Shown in pieces: positions 55,525 to 64,000 of a DNA stretch of 64,000 nt. Positions within the stretch are counted from its first letter, which is position 1, and the number at the start of each line of letters is the position of its first letter. The stretch is from Micavibrio sp. UBA6929 (lineage in GTDB: Bacteria; Pseudomonadota; Alphaproteobacteria; Micavibrionales; Micavibrionaceae): the NCBI GenBank assembly GCA_002448815.1, contig DKAJ01000009.1, positions 211,386-275,385 of the forward strand, given 5' to 3'. The notes beneath the pieces are model-generated. The model saw only the letters and a program-made list of their open reading frames with translations, was not told the DNA's origin and made no database searches. The translations under genes and the position numbers were made by a program.

Positions 55525-57561
55525 ATGAGCACAGAATCAAAAGACCTTCTCAATCGTATCAAAAAAAAGGAAGAGAACCGCAAAGACGAAACCATGTCTG
55601 TCGATAGCTGGTTAGATGAATGCAAGACCAATCCAGCAGCTTACGAAACAGCCGCCGACCGTTTATTGAAAGCATTAGGCGAGCCAGAAATTGTTAATAC
55701 ACGAGAAGAAAGTCAGCAAACTAGCTTGGTACACGGCGGCAAGAAAATTGCACGTTACGAGCCATTTGCTGACCTGTATGATGCAGAAAACACCATTTCT
55801 AAAGTTGCCACGTTTATCAAAAATGGTGGCGACGGTATCCTTGTTCTACGCGGGCCAGTAGGCAGCGGTAAAACAGAAATTGCAACGATCCTTGAAGAGC
55901 TTGCTGAAAAGCACCCTATGTACCTGTTGAAGTGTAAAACCTCAGGCAAAATATCACCTTTTAACGATACGCCTACATGCCTATTTTCGGATTCTGATAT
56001 CGTGAGCGAGCTTGCAAAAGAGTACAACATTCCTAAGCGCTATCTTAAAACACCGCAGTCATCATGGGTCACAAAACGCCTTAAACATCATGACTATGAT
56101 TTGGATGCAGCATTTGAAGTTGTCAAAGTGTATCCGTCACGTGAAGCACAGCTAGGCGTGGCAAAACTTGACCCAAAAGGCAAAAAAACAGCCGATATTA
56201 ATGCACTGATTGGTTCTGTTGATATGACTTTACTTGGTGAAGATGATCCCCTTGATCCAACGAAAGTCTTGAGCGCAGGAGATCCTGACGCCTATAAGCC
56301 TGGTGCTTTTTCTCAATCTAATGGCGGCGTTTTTCATGCGGCCGAATTCTTCCGTAACGCGCCCGAGCTGATGGATCCTTTCCTAGAAGGCGTCACAACA
56401 GGATATTTTGCTGGTGATGGCGGCGTTGGCATTTTGCCGATGAACCAAATTATCGTCGTAACAACAAACGACCCTGTTTGGAAGAATTTTAAGAAATCTG
56501 CCGAGAGCGATGCCGCGCGCAACCGTATTGAAGTTGTCGATGTTCCATACACACTTCGTATGAGCGAAGAACTGAAAATTTATCAAAAATTATTACAAGG
56601 CAGCAGCTATGCTGATAAACCCGTTGCCCCGGGCACGATGGAGCTAATGGCTGAATTTTCTATTGTGACCAGACTTATGGACGGTAAAGATAATGCATTG
56701 GCCTCATATGATAAATTTGTACGTGCTAAAGTTCACAACGGCGAAATTCCAGATGGTGTAAAATCAAAAGTACCTAAGCTTTATGAACTCAAAGAAAAAG
56801 CTAGCAACGATCAGGGACTATATGGATTTTCGGTTCGTGATACAGGACGCGTGCTTAAACGAACATTTAATATGCGCGCCAACGAAGGCATAGAAGAAGC
56901 CGATACAATTCTTTTGATGGAAGCATTACGTGACTTTATTGCTGCCGCCAATGTCGAAGATATTTCTGATGATGAAAAGAAAAAATATCTAGGATATCTT
57001 GATACTTTGGCAGAGCGTAATGCCAAAGATTTAGAAGAAAAAGTGACCAACGCAATTTTGGATGCAGATGACAGTACATGTCAGCGTATGTTCGATGAGT
57101 ACATGGAATATGCACAAGCATGGCATGATAACTCTGATTTATATAGTGACGGTGGAGAGCCCATTCATGGTGACAAAATCGTTAAATTCCTCGTTGCGTT
57201 TGAAAAACGAGCCGGCATCACTAACGGTGATGAATTTAGAAAAAATGCGATCGCAAGTGTTAACTCTGAAATCGCGCGCATTGCCAGAAAAAATTCACGC
57301 CTCAATAAAGACGAGCAAGTCGCCCCTAATGTTCATTGGACAAGTTATGAGCCGATCGCTAAGGCCATTCGTGCACAGCATGAAATTGACCAAGAGAGCC
57401 GCCGTCATATCTTAAAAGCGAAATCAGATACGGACCTTCGAACTGAAGAAGAGCGTCGCCAATTTAACCGCTTTCATGAAAACATGAAGGCAGATGGTTA
57501 TACCGACACAATGGTTGCTCGAATCCTACATCACTTGGGCCCATCGGCATCAGTGTCTTAG
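55525..57561 (+). CDS. prkA: PrkA/YeaG family serine protein kinase (AAA+ type)
   Basis: The 678-residue protein has the PrkA AAA domain at the N-terminal half: YDAENTISKVATFIK, Walker A GPVGSGKTE near residues 110-117, and the characteristic NGGVFHAAEFFRNAPELMDPFLE with TTGYFAGDGGVGILP. The C-terminal PrkA kinase-like domain covers about 430-678. Family members phosphorylate proteins, and some have been reported to act as AAA+ proteases. In E. coli YeaG works with YeaH in adaptation to sustained nitrogen starvation and stress. It is first in an apparent five-gene unit with yeaH, spoVR, tldD and tldE. Confidence 0.94.
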   Translation: MSTESKDLLNRIKKKEENRKDETMSVDSWLDECKTNPAAYETAADRLLKALGEPEIVNTREESQQTSLVHGGKKIARYEPFADLYDAENTISKVATFIKNGGDGILVLRGPVGSGKTEIATILEELAEKHPMYLLKCKTSGKISPFNDTPTCLFSDSDIVSELAKEYNIPKRYLKTPQSSWVTKRLKHHDYDLDAAFEVVKVYPSREAQLGVAKLDPKGKKTADINALIGSVDMTLLGEDDPLDPTKVLSAGDPDAYKPGAFSQSNGGVFHAAEFFRNAPELMDPFLEGVTTGYFAGDGGVGILPMNQIIVVTTNDPVWKNFKKSAESDAARNRIEVVDVPYTLRMSEELKIYQKLLQGSSYADKPVAPGTMELMAEFSIVTRLMDGKDNALASYDKFVRAKVHNGEIPDGVKSKVPKLYELKEKASNDQGLYGFSVRDTGRVLKRTFNMRANEGIEEADTILLMEALRDFIAAANVEDISDDEKKKYLGYLDTLAERNAKDLEEKVTNAILDADDSTCQRMFDEYMEYAQAWHDNSDLYSDGGEPIHGDKIVKFLVAFEKRAGITNGDEFRKNAIASVNSEIARIARKNSRLNKDEQVAPNVHWTSYEPIAKAIRAQHEIDQESRRHILKAKSDTDLRTEEERRQFNRFHENMKADGYTDTMVARILHHLGPSASVS

Positions 57562-57630
57562 TGGCAACTTAGTCCCGCAAGAATTAAAGCGTGTAGACAA
57601 GCATCATCATAACGACCAAGGAGTAATGCT

Positions 57631-59145
57631 GTGACTGTAATAAGAGACAGACGCCAAGAAGCCCCTAATGATAAATATGGTACGGATAAAGAGCGATTTC
57701 GATTGCGTTATAAGGCGCAAATCAAAAAAGCAATCCAAAATCATGTCAGCGAAAGTAGCATTCAAGACATTGGCACCAAAGGAATCTCTATTCCTATTCC
57801 AAAGGAGATGACACACGAGCCTATCTTCCATCACGCCGGCGCACCAGATAGTTTTAGAAAGGTCTTCCCGGGAAATGTTAGCTTTGATGTTGGCGACCGA
57901 ATTAACAAACCGCCCAGTGGTAGCGGTAAAGGTGATAAAGGTGACCCCTCAGCCGATGCAGAAGATTCCGAAGATTCTTTTATTTGGGTAAGTGAAGAAG
58001 AAGTTCTAGATTTACTCTTTGAAGGACGCAGCTTGCCTGATATGACAAAATTAGCTGCCGATCATGTAAAAATCATGACCAGCGAGCCATCAGGCCATAC
58101 GAACAAGGGCCCTTCTCACCGTATGGATATGGCGATTACCAATAAAAAACGTAAAGAAGAAAGCCTCGTTTTAAGCAAAACATCAGAGCGTCGCATTTTG
58201 GCCAATTTAAGTGAGCAATTTAATATTCTTGCTTCCCATGCCATGCCAGATCTCGACGCGATTGACCTTGATGGAAAGACAAAGTCTGAACGTTTTCAAG
58301 AGATTGCTAGAGCTACATCGTTCGTCGCCAAAGACATTGATGCACAACAAACCTACAAAGCACAACAACTATGTGACGCTTTAATGCAAAGCGTCACAAC
58401 ACTTAAAACAAATCATACGTCACCCCTACCTGAGAGCAGCGCAAAGCGACTACAGATACTTGAAAATCGTTTGGCCGACCAATTTAAAATCCAACAAAGA
58501 AGCAATTCATATCAAGATCAACATCTCACATATGAGTACGACGATGACGTTCCTGTGCCCAGCGCAAAAGCTGTTATGTTTTGCTTGATGGACATTTCCG
58601 GCTCAATGGGGCAAGAGGAAAAAAATACAGCCAAATCATTCTTTTGGCTCATGAATAAATTTCTTAAAGCACGCTATGATGAAGTTGATATTGTCTATAT
58701 TTCACATACAACAACGGCAAAAGAAGTCGACGAAGAAACGTTTTTCCACTCAAAGGAAACAGGTGGGACCATCGTATCTACCTGTATCGAGGAGACACTG
58801 TCTGTCATCAAAGAGCGCTATTCTCCGGCCGAATGGAATATCTACAGCGCACAAGCCTCAGATGGGGATAATGTGCAACAAGACAATCCTGTATTAATTG
58901 AAAAACTAGAAGACTTATTACCCCTTGTTCAGGCGCATTATTATCTTGAAGTGCATCCAGCCTCAGTCTTAACGGGACCTAGCGATATTTTAGGATTGTA
59001 CGAGGACTTACAGAAAAAATATCCAGACAAAATGAAAGTTCAAGAAGACCTTAGGTCCCCAGAAGATGCCCTTGAAGCATTTAAGAAATTCTTCCCAGTC
59101 AACGGAACACAAGAACCAGTTTCTGCACTCAACGCCTATTTGTAA
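57631..59145 (+). CDS. yeaH: YeaH/DUF444 von Willebrand factor A-like protein
   Basis: The 504-residue DUF444 protein has an N-terminal basic region with FRLRYKAQIKKAIQNHV, a GSGKGDKGDPSAD low-complexity linker, and a C-terminal VWA domain. The MIDAS motif is CLMDISGSMGQEEK, with Asp321, followed by THTTTAKEV-type and ETGGTIVS loops. It is the regular partner of PrkA. The start is GTG, fixed by AAGGAG 7 nt upstream; the nearby ATG at 57626 runs straight into a stop. The gap after prkA is 69 bp. Confidence 0.93.
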   Translation: MTVIRDRRQEAPNDKYGTDKERFRLRYKAQIKKAIQNHVSESSIQDIGTKGISIPIPKEMTHEPIFHHAGAPDSFRKVFPGNVSFDVGDRINKPPSGSGKGDKGDPSADAEDSEDSFIWVSEEEVLDLLFEGRSLPDMTKLAADHVKIMTSEPSGHTNKGPSHRMDMAITNKKRKEESLVLSKTSERRILANLSEQFNILASHAMPDLDAIDLDGKTKSERFQEIARATSFVAKDIDAQQTYKAQQLCDALMQSVTTLKTNHTSPLPESSAKRLQILENRLADQFKIQQRSNSYQDQHLTYEYDDDVPVPSAKAVMFCLMDISGSMGQEEKNTAKSFFWLMNKFLKARYDEVDIVYISHTTTAKEVDEETFFHSKETGGTIVSTCIEETLSVIKERYSPAEWNIYSAQASDGDNVQQDNPVLIEKLEDLLPLVQAHYYLEVHPASVLTGPSDILGLYEDLQKKYPDKMKVQEDLRSPEDALEAFKKFFPVNGTQEPVSALNAYL

Positions 59146-59166
59146 GCAGAACCGAAGGATATTCTC

Positions 59167-60903
59167 ATGAGTAATACATACACACCACACTACGAACAGC
59201 CCGAAGAACAGCAGGCATACTATCAAAAAGTCAAAGATCTTCTCGATCATTATGAAGACGGGTGGGACGTTTTTATCAATGCTCATCGTGATAGGAATTA
59301 CGATTATGTGCTCACACCAAAAGAAGAGCATAAAAACAACCCATATATCCCGCAATCTTGGCTAGAGCTTGCAGATTCAGTTATTGCCATTATTGCCAAG
59401 GATAAATATGAACTGGATGTCTATGACAATGTCATCGAAATTATTCGCGCAGATCATATGCTTGATGCTTACACAACTGTAGGCCTACCAAATAGTTATC
59501 GTCACTGGAGTTTTGGAAAAAAACGCTTGAGTGAAGAAAAAAAATACGATGCAACAAAAGGCCTCGCCTACGAGATTGTGATTAATTCCAATCCTTGCAT
59601 TTCATATTGTATGGAAGACAACTCACCTTTGATGCAAATGCTTGTGATCGCGCACGCCGCCTATGGGCACAATTCCGTTTTTAAAAACAATCACTTTTTT
59701 AAAGATACGACAAGCGCCGATACAATCTTGCAAGAAAATCAGCGTTTGTCCGAGTATGTTTTTGAATGTGAACAAAAATATGGGTGGCAAGAAGTCTCTG
59801 AATTATTGGATTGCTGCCATGCGATGCGCTTTGTTTCTTCAACTGGCTCTGCTGCGCGCCGCATAAAAAGTCAAAAAGAATTACAAGAAGATGAACGTCA
59901 AAGAATTGTAGAAGATCATTTAAATCCGCCAATTAAAAGCGTCTTTAATTTTAAAAAGGAGAATATTGATACCAGTCAGGAGCAAGCGCCCTATGCGCAC
60001 GCTGGTGAAGATAACATCTTAAAATTTATGGCAGATAATGCACCGCACATGCCCGAGTGGAAACGGAATATCATGCGCATGGTGTCTAATGTATCACAAT
60101 ATTTCAGGCCACAAATGCAAACAAAAATTTTGAATGAAGGCATGGCAACATTCACACATGACGAAATCATGACAACATTGCGCGATATTGGTTTAATTGA
60201 TTTCGGCATGTATATGGAATACACGCAAATCAATGATGGCGTTTTATATCAACCTGATGCCGTCAGGAAACAACAGGCACCTGACGGGTCGATTCAAAAC
60301 GTCATTGTTGGCGCCGAGATGAATCCGTATACTTTGGGCCTCAAGATATTGCGTGAGATCAAACGTATTTGTCAAAACCCTACGGAGGAAGACAAGCGAT
60401 GGTTTCCTCAATTTGCGGGCGATCCAGATTGGCTTGCTGTTGTGCATCAAGCCGCTTACTCAACCAATGATGAAACCTTCATTGAGCAATATTTATCACC
60501 ACAAGCAATGCGTGATTTAAAAATGTTCCTCCTTACGACGGAATACGAAAATGACTATTACGAAATTTCAGCTGTCCACGCAGGTGATGGCTTTAAGAAG
60601 ATGCGGAGCCAACTTGCAAAAGATCAACGTTTTCATGAGCAGTTACCACAAATTAAATTACATGACTACCAAGAGACAACTGATCGATGCCTCGTTTTAA
60701 GACATGAAATGCATAATGGTTTAAGCCTTGATTATCAGGATACTTCACTTGTCTTGGAAATGATGCATCATCAATGGGGACACCCCGTTGTCATCGAAAC
60801 CGTTGACGAAAATGGTACGCTTGTTGATTACAACACATCCATCCCAGATTATGATCACGAAGATTATAAGCCACTACCTCCGCAGACTTTAGAAAACGTA
60901 TAA
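59167..60903 (+). CDS. spoVR: SpoVR family protein (YcgB-like)
   Basis: This 578-residue SpoVR/YcgB protein has the family landmarks VAYGHNSVFKNNHFF-like HAAYGHNSVFKNNHFFK, ILKFMADNAPHMPEWKRNIMRMV, MQTKILNEGMATFTHDEIM and NPYTLGLKILREIKRICQNP. The function is not settled. It is almost always encoded with PrkA and YeaH in proteobacteria and is implicated in stress or stationary-phase survival. It begins 21 bp after yeaH and ends 15 bp before tldD. Confidence 0.94.
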   Translation: MSNTYTPHYEQPEEQQAYYQKVKDLLDHYEDGWDVFINAHRDRNYDYVLTPKEEHKNNPYIPQSWLELADSVIAIIAKDKYELDVYDNVIEIIRADHMLDAYTTVGLPNSYRHWSFGKKRLSEEKKYDATKGLAYEIVINSNPCISYCMEDNSPLMQMLVIAHAAYGHNSVFKNNHFFKDTTSADTILQENQRLSEYVFECEQKYGWQEVSELLDCCHAMRFVSSTGSAARRIKSQKELQEDERQRIVEDHLNPPIKSVFNFKKENIDTSQEQAPYAHAGEDNILKFMADNAPHMPEWKRNIMRMVSNVSQYFRPQMQTKILNEGMATFTHDEIMTTLRDIGLIDFGMYMEYTQINDGVLYQPDAVRKQQAPDGSIQNVIVGAEMNPYTLGLKILREIKRICQNPTEEDKRWFPQFAGDPDWLAVVHQAAYSTNDETFIEQYLSPQAMRDLKMFLLTTEYENDYYEISAVHAGDGFKKMRSQLAKDQRFHEQLPQIKLHDYQETTDRCLVLRHEMHNGLSLDYQDTSLVLEMMHHQWGHPVVIETVDENGTLVDYNTSIPDYDHEDYKPLPPQTLENV

Positions 60904-60918
60904 GAAAGAGTTTATGCT

Positions 60919-62361
60919 ATGCCGCCTACTTTATCGACGAAGCCTTTTTTTGCAACAAGTGACCTAGATCTAAAAGACGTACGTGCGATGGTGCAGGATG
61001 GTTTAGTAGGCGCAGATTATGGCGAATTTTATCATCAGATAAAAACAAGGGAATCCTTTGCAAAAGATATGGGGGCGTTCACCGATATATCTGTCGGGTC
61101 ACGTGCCGGAGGTTTTGGTTTCCGTGTGGGACAAGAGGACCGTGTTGGTTATAGTTATAGTGATCAATTTAATAAAAGCACGTTAAAGCTTGCTATCGCC
61201 GAGTCACGTTCAATTCTTACGCATGGCGGTCAGGCGCGTGCTCAAGTGCTTGGCAATTTTGGTCGTGCGCCTCAAACATTGTATACCTCAGATAATTCAA
61301 TGGGGGGGATGAGTGTTCAAGAAAAAATCTCCGCGATTGATGAAATTGATGCGTATATTAGAGGAATGGATCCGCATATTCGTAATGTGACTGTGGCGTA
61401 TCAGGCTGCGATGGAGCGTGTGCACATCATCACAGCAGATGGACGGTCGTTGGTTGATTATCGCCCACGCGCCGCGCTAAGTATTGATTTACAGCTCGCT
61501 GGTGCGAATGGACAAAGTGAAAATGGATCAGCCCTTTTGGCTGTGCGTGGAAACTGCCGAGATCTTTTTAATCAATCTAATTGGCAAATGCGTGCTGAGG
61601 AGGCTTTGCATACAGCGCAGGAATTGTTACGCGCATCGGATTCTCCAGGCGGTACAATGGATGTCGTGCTAGCACCCGGCTGGGGAGGTGTTCTGTTGCA
61701 TGAGGCTGTAGGACATGGCTTGGAAGGCGACTTTAACCGTAAAAATGTGTCGGTTTACAGTGGCAAAATTGGCGAACGTGTCGCCGCACCAGGTGTTACA
61801 GTCATTGATCAAGGTGATCTAGTAGGGGAGCGCGGATCGCTCCATTTTGATGATGAAGGTACCCCAACACAGCGTAATGTCTTGATTGAAGACGGTATTT
61901 TACAAGGGTATATGCAAGATCGTCAAAATGCACATTTGATGAAAGCAAAACTGACGGGTAACGGCAGGCGTCAAGGTTTTGAAGATATGCCAATGCCACG
62001 TATGACCAATACTTATTTTGCAAATGGTGACGTGGATCGCCAAGATATTATCAGCAGTGTCAAAGATGGTTTATACGTTGCCAAAATGGGTGGCGGTCAA
62101 GTGGATATCACCAACGGTAAATTTAATATGAATGCAAAATTAGCTTATCGTATTCGTAATGGACAGTTATGTGAGCCGATCAAAGGAGCCTCAATGATCG
62201 GTGATGGTCTAGGCGTCATTAAAAATATACGCATGATAGGCAATGATTTAGAAATGGAACGAGATGCGGGTGTATGCGGCAAGAATGGTCAAGGCGTTAT
62301 TGTCGGGTGCGGCCAACCAACAATTTGCGTGGAAGGTATGGTTGTCGCAGGCCCCAAATAA
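60919..62361 (+). CDS. tldD: TldD metalloprotease subunit
   Basis: This 480-residue TldD has the zinc-protease signature HEAVGH at residues 261-266 in LLHEAVGHGLEGDF, and the family motifs GGMSVQEKI, DEGTPTQRNVLIEDGIL and MTNTYFANGD. TldD pairs with TldE to form a heterodimeric protease that digests unfolded peptides, as shown for E. coli microcin B17 maturation and CcdA degradation. The partner follows 36 bp downstream. Its placement 15 bp after spoVR joins it to the PrkA stress operon. Confidence 0.95.
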   Translation: MPPTLSTKPFFATSDLDLKDVRAMVQDGLVGADYGEFYHQIKTRESFAKDMGAFTDISVGSRAGGFGFRVGQEDRVGYSYSDQFNKSTLKLAIAESRSILTHGGQARAQVLGNFGRAPQTLYTSDNSMGGMSVQEKISAIDEIDAYIRGMDPHIRNVTVAYQAAMERVHIITADGRSLVDYRPRAALSIDLQLAGANGQSENGSALLAVRGNCRDLFNQSNWQMRAEEALHTAQELLRASDSPGGTMDVVLAPGWGGVLLHEAVGHGLEGDFNRKNVSVYSGKIGERVAAPGVTVIDQGDLVGERGSLHFDDEGTPTQRNVLIEDGILQGYMQDRQNAHLMKAKLTGNGRRQGFEDMPMPRMTNTYFANGDVDRQDIISSVKDGLYVAKMGGGQVDITNGKFNMNAKLAYRIRNGQLCEPIKGASMIGDGLGVIKNIRMIGNDLEMERDAGVCGKNGQGVIVGCGQPTICVEGMVVAGPK

Positions 62362-62397
62362 ATTTAGTTTTTTTGACAGGTAAAAAGTGAGATCAAA

Positions 62398-63750
62398 ATG
62401 AGATATGCTCAGCAAGATTTTTTAGATAAAACGCAAGACCTCTCAGAGCGCCTTTTAGAGTTCGCATTAAGTCACGATGCAATAACGGATGCTAAAGTCG
62501 TCATAAATGGCTGCAGCGAGGTAAAAAAAACGAGTGATGCTAACGCATTGACGGCGTCAAGCTCTGGTGTGACACATGAGGTGAAGGTCATATTATTTTC
62601 AGGATTAAAATGCGTGACATTTTCGCAAGGTGGTATGGATGAAGAGGCGCTTAAGACAGCTATCCGTGATAATGCAGATATCATTCATTTGGCACCTGAA
62701 AATCCGTATGTGGCCTTGCTACCTCGAGAACAACTCTCCACCGCGGCATCGGAAGATTTGGATTTATTTGATGACAGTCAGGTCACAGGAGAAGATCTAA
62801 CCTTATATGCCTTAGCTATGGCTCAAAGCGCTGCGCAACAACCTCAAATTACAGTGGCAGAATCACAAGTTGTAGGTGTGACCTCACACAGCGCCGCTGT
62901 AGCAAGTAATGGGTTCAAACGATATCGTCCGATGACAAGATATAGTGCGCAGGCGAAGGCTTTTGCACAGAGTGCTGATGGCGCTGAAATGGAATCGGGT
63001 TATGATTATACATGTACACGCCATTTTGCGGATCGGGTCGCGCCAGAATTAATAGGCCGTGAAGCCGTTGATATGGCTGTTTCCAGTCTAGGGGCGATCA
63101 TGCCTCGTGCAGGTAAGATGCCCATTGTACTGAATCATGATGCGGCAGAGCAATTTTTTCAAAATGTGTATGCTGCAATTGATGGAACCGCAGTGTACAG
63201 AGGGAAAACATTTATGAAAGACAAGGTCGGCCAAAAGGTGATGAGTGAATCTGTGACTTTGGTTGACGACCCACGTGTTAAGCGTGGTTTGTCTTCTATG
63301 GACATTGATAGTGCCGGTTTGTTGGCTAAGCCAATTGCATTTATAGAAAGCGGAATATTGAAAAGTTTTAATATAAACCTGATGGAAGCACGTCAGTTGG
63401 GGTTAGATCCTATAGGTCGAGAGGATGGCCCAGCGAATACTATTATTTTGCCTGGAACGCAAAGCCCAGATGAGCTAATCGCAGATATTGAATATGGTAT
63501 TTATATTACAGCGTTCCATGGCGGTGAGGTAGATGTAAATGATGGAAAACATTCACGTCAAGCACAAGGTTTCGTCATTCAGGATGGTAAAATTACCGAG
63601 CAAGCTGTGAATGGATTTGGCGTCGCAGGAAATTTACAGGATATGTTTATGAATGTAGTCTTGGCCAATGAATCGCTATCTCTTCCCAGCCCACGTTATG
63701 ATACCGTAGCGCCTATCACGCGCATTAATGATGTGGTGATAGCGGTTTAA
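62398..63750 (+). CDS. pmbA: TldE/PmbA protease partner subunit
   Basis: This 450-residue TldE/PmbA lacks the HExxxH of TldD, as expected for the partner subunit, but shares the fold. It has PIVLNHDAAEQFFQNVYAAIDG, KVGQKVMSESVTLVDDP, GSPAN-like REDGPANTIILPG, and the C-terminal YITAFHGGEVDVNDGKHSRQAQGFVIQDGKIT. The dimer degrades small unstructured peptides. A ribosome-binding site (aaaaagtgag) precedes ATG 62398. It ends the five-gene plus-strand run. Confidence 0.93.
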   Translation: MRYAQQDFLDKTQDLSERLLEFALSHDAITDAKVVINGCSEVKKTSDANALTASSSGVTHEVKVILFSGLKCVTFSQGGMDEEALKTAIRDNADIIHLAPENPYVALLPREQLSTAASEDLDLFDDSQVTGEDLTLYALAMAQSAAQQPQITVAESQVVGVTSHSAAVASNGFKRYRPMTRYSAQAKAFAQSADGAEMESGYDYTCTRHFADRVAPELIGREAVDMAVSSLGAIMPRAGKMPIVLNHDAAEQFFQNVYAAIDGTAVYRGKTFMKDKVGQKVMSESVTLVDDPRVKRGLSSMDIDSAGLLAKPIAFIESGILKSFNINLMEARQLGLDPIGREDGPANTIILPGTQSPDELIADIEYGIYITAFHGGEVDVNDGKHSRQAQGFVIQDGKITEQAVNGFGVAGNLQDMFMNVVLANESLSLPSPRYDTVAPITRINDVVIAV

Positions 63751-64000
63751 GCTAACCTCGTGTACTCGTAATCCATACATTATCAGATCGTTAGAAGGCC
63801 TTATTGGTGCCTGATAAAACGGCTAGGACACGAGTACAAATCATGCAAACTTTGCGTGAATCCAGCATGCACCTTTAGATTGAAAATGTCGTGCAGGATA
63901 GGCTCGCAACGGCAAAGCGCGCACAATGCTGGGATTCAGCGACGCTATTCTCTACATCGAATGGATTGAAAGACTAAATGGCAGAAGACTATAGATTCAA
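63751..64000. other. Structured intergenic region with nested inverted repeats
   Basis: After tldE the sequence holds two sets of inverted repeats. TGTACTCGT (63761-63769) and ACGAGTACA (63830-63838) enclose TTATCAG (63780-63786) and CTGATAA (63811-63817). Further on, GAATCCAGCAT (63858-63868) and ATGCTGGGATTC (63926-63937) pair with one bulge. This may be a structured RNA, the end of an insertion sequence, or an operon-end structure. A possible start codon (ATG 63978) begins a frame that leaves the window, but I cannot support it as a gene. Confidence 0.45.

Overview
The window looks like chromosome from a Gram-negative proteobacterium, most likely an alphaproteobacterium. It has mid-range base composition, glutathione-dependent formaldehyde detoxification, outer-membrane two-partner secretion, lipoproteins with lipoboxes, and an FeS-type photolyase-like protein in a lipid-modification cluster. 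The genus cannot be named from sequence alone. Genes are tightly packed, often with 4-26 bp overlaps. Almost everything is metabolic, stress or envelope related; the only clear mobile DNA is a decayed remnant next to a tRNA-Glu gene.

Layout. 1-5.8 kb: a partial ATP-grasp gene, then a glucosylglycerate module that covers both synthesis (gpgP, gpgS) and breakdown (a GH13 sucrose-phosphorylase-type enzyme and a MOFRL glycerate kinase). 5.9-19.5 kb: a 3914-residue TpsA exoprotein with an alternating repeat array and its TpsB transporter. 19.8-23.6 kb: an exported KatG, a 2H phosphoesterase and an NMNAT-like enzyme. 23.8-27.7 kb: an unrecognised protein, then the ATP-grasp / inactive-transglutaminase-7TM / lipoprotein retropepsin trio. 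27.9-29.9 kb: FrmA and S-formylglutathione hydrolase. 29.9-31.9 kb: a histone-deacetylase-family enzyme divergent from a PurN-like formyltransferase. 31.9-37.7 kb: a 5'-nucleotidase and a 1581-residue protein joining an RNase J-type nuclease to a complete exonuclease I-like module. 38-41.3 kb: an MscS channel and a chemoreceptor.

41.3-42.3 kb: an integrase fragment and a McrC fragment abutting tRNA-Glu. 42.5-44.1 kb: an RlmL-type methyltransferase and a truncated alcohol dehydrogenase. 44.2-54.9 kb: twelve colinear minus-strand genes: an OmpR-type two-component system, FAD oxidase, DUF1365, CFA-synthase family, chalcone-isomerase-like, MFS, DUF3833, two SDRs, an FeS photolyase/cryptochrome, and a 48-residue DUF2256 protein. 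Two 16-bp palindromes of the form ATTACA-N4-TGTAAT lie exactly 45 nt upstream of two start codons in this run. 55.5-63.75 kb: prkA-yeaH-spoVR followed directly by tldD-tldE. The last 250 bp carry nested inverted repeats.

The strongest candidates for something undescribed are the RNase J-ExoI fusion (32963-37708), the twin operator-like palindromes in the lipid/photolyase operon, the deacetylase/formyltransferase pair, and the prkA-yeaH-spoVR-tldD-tldE arrangement.
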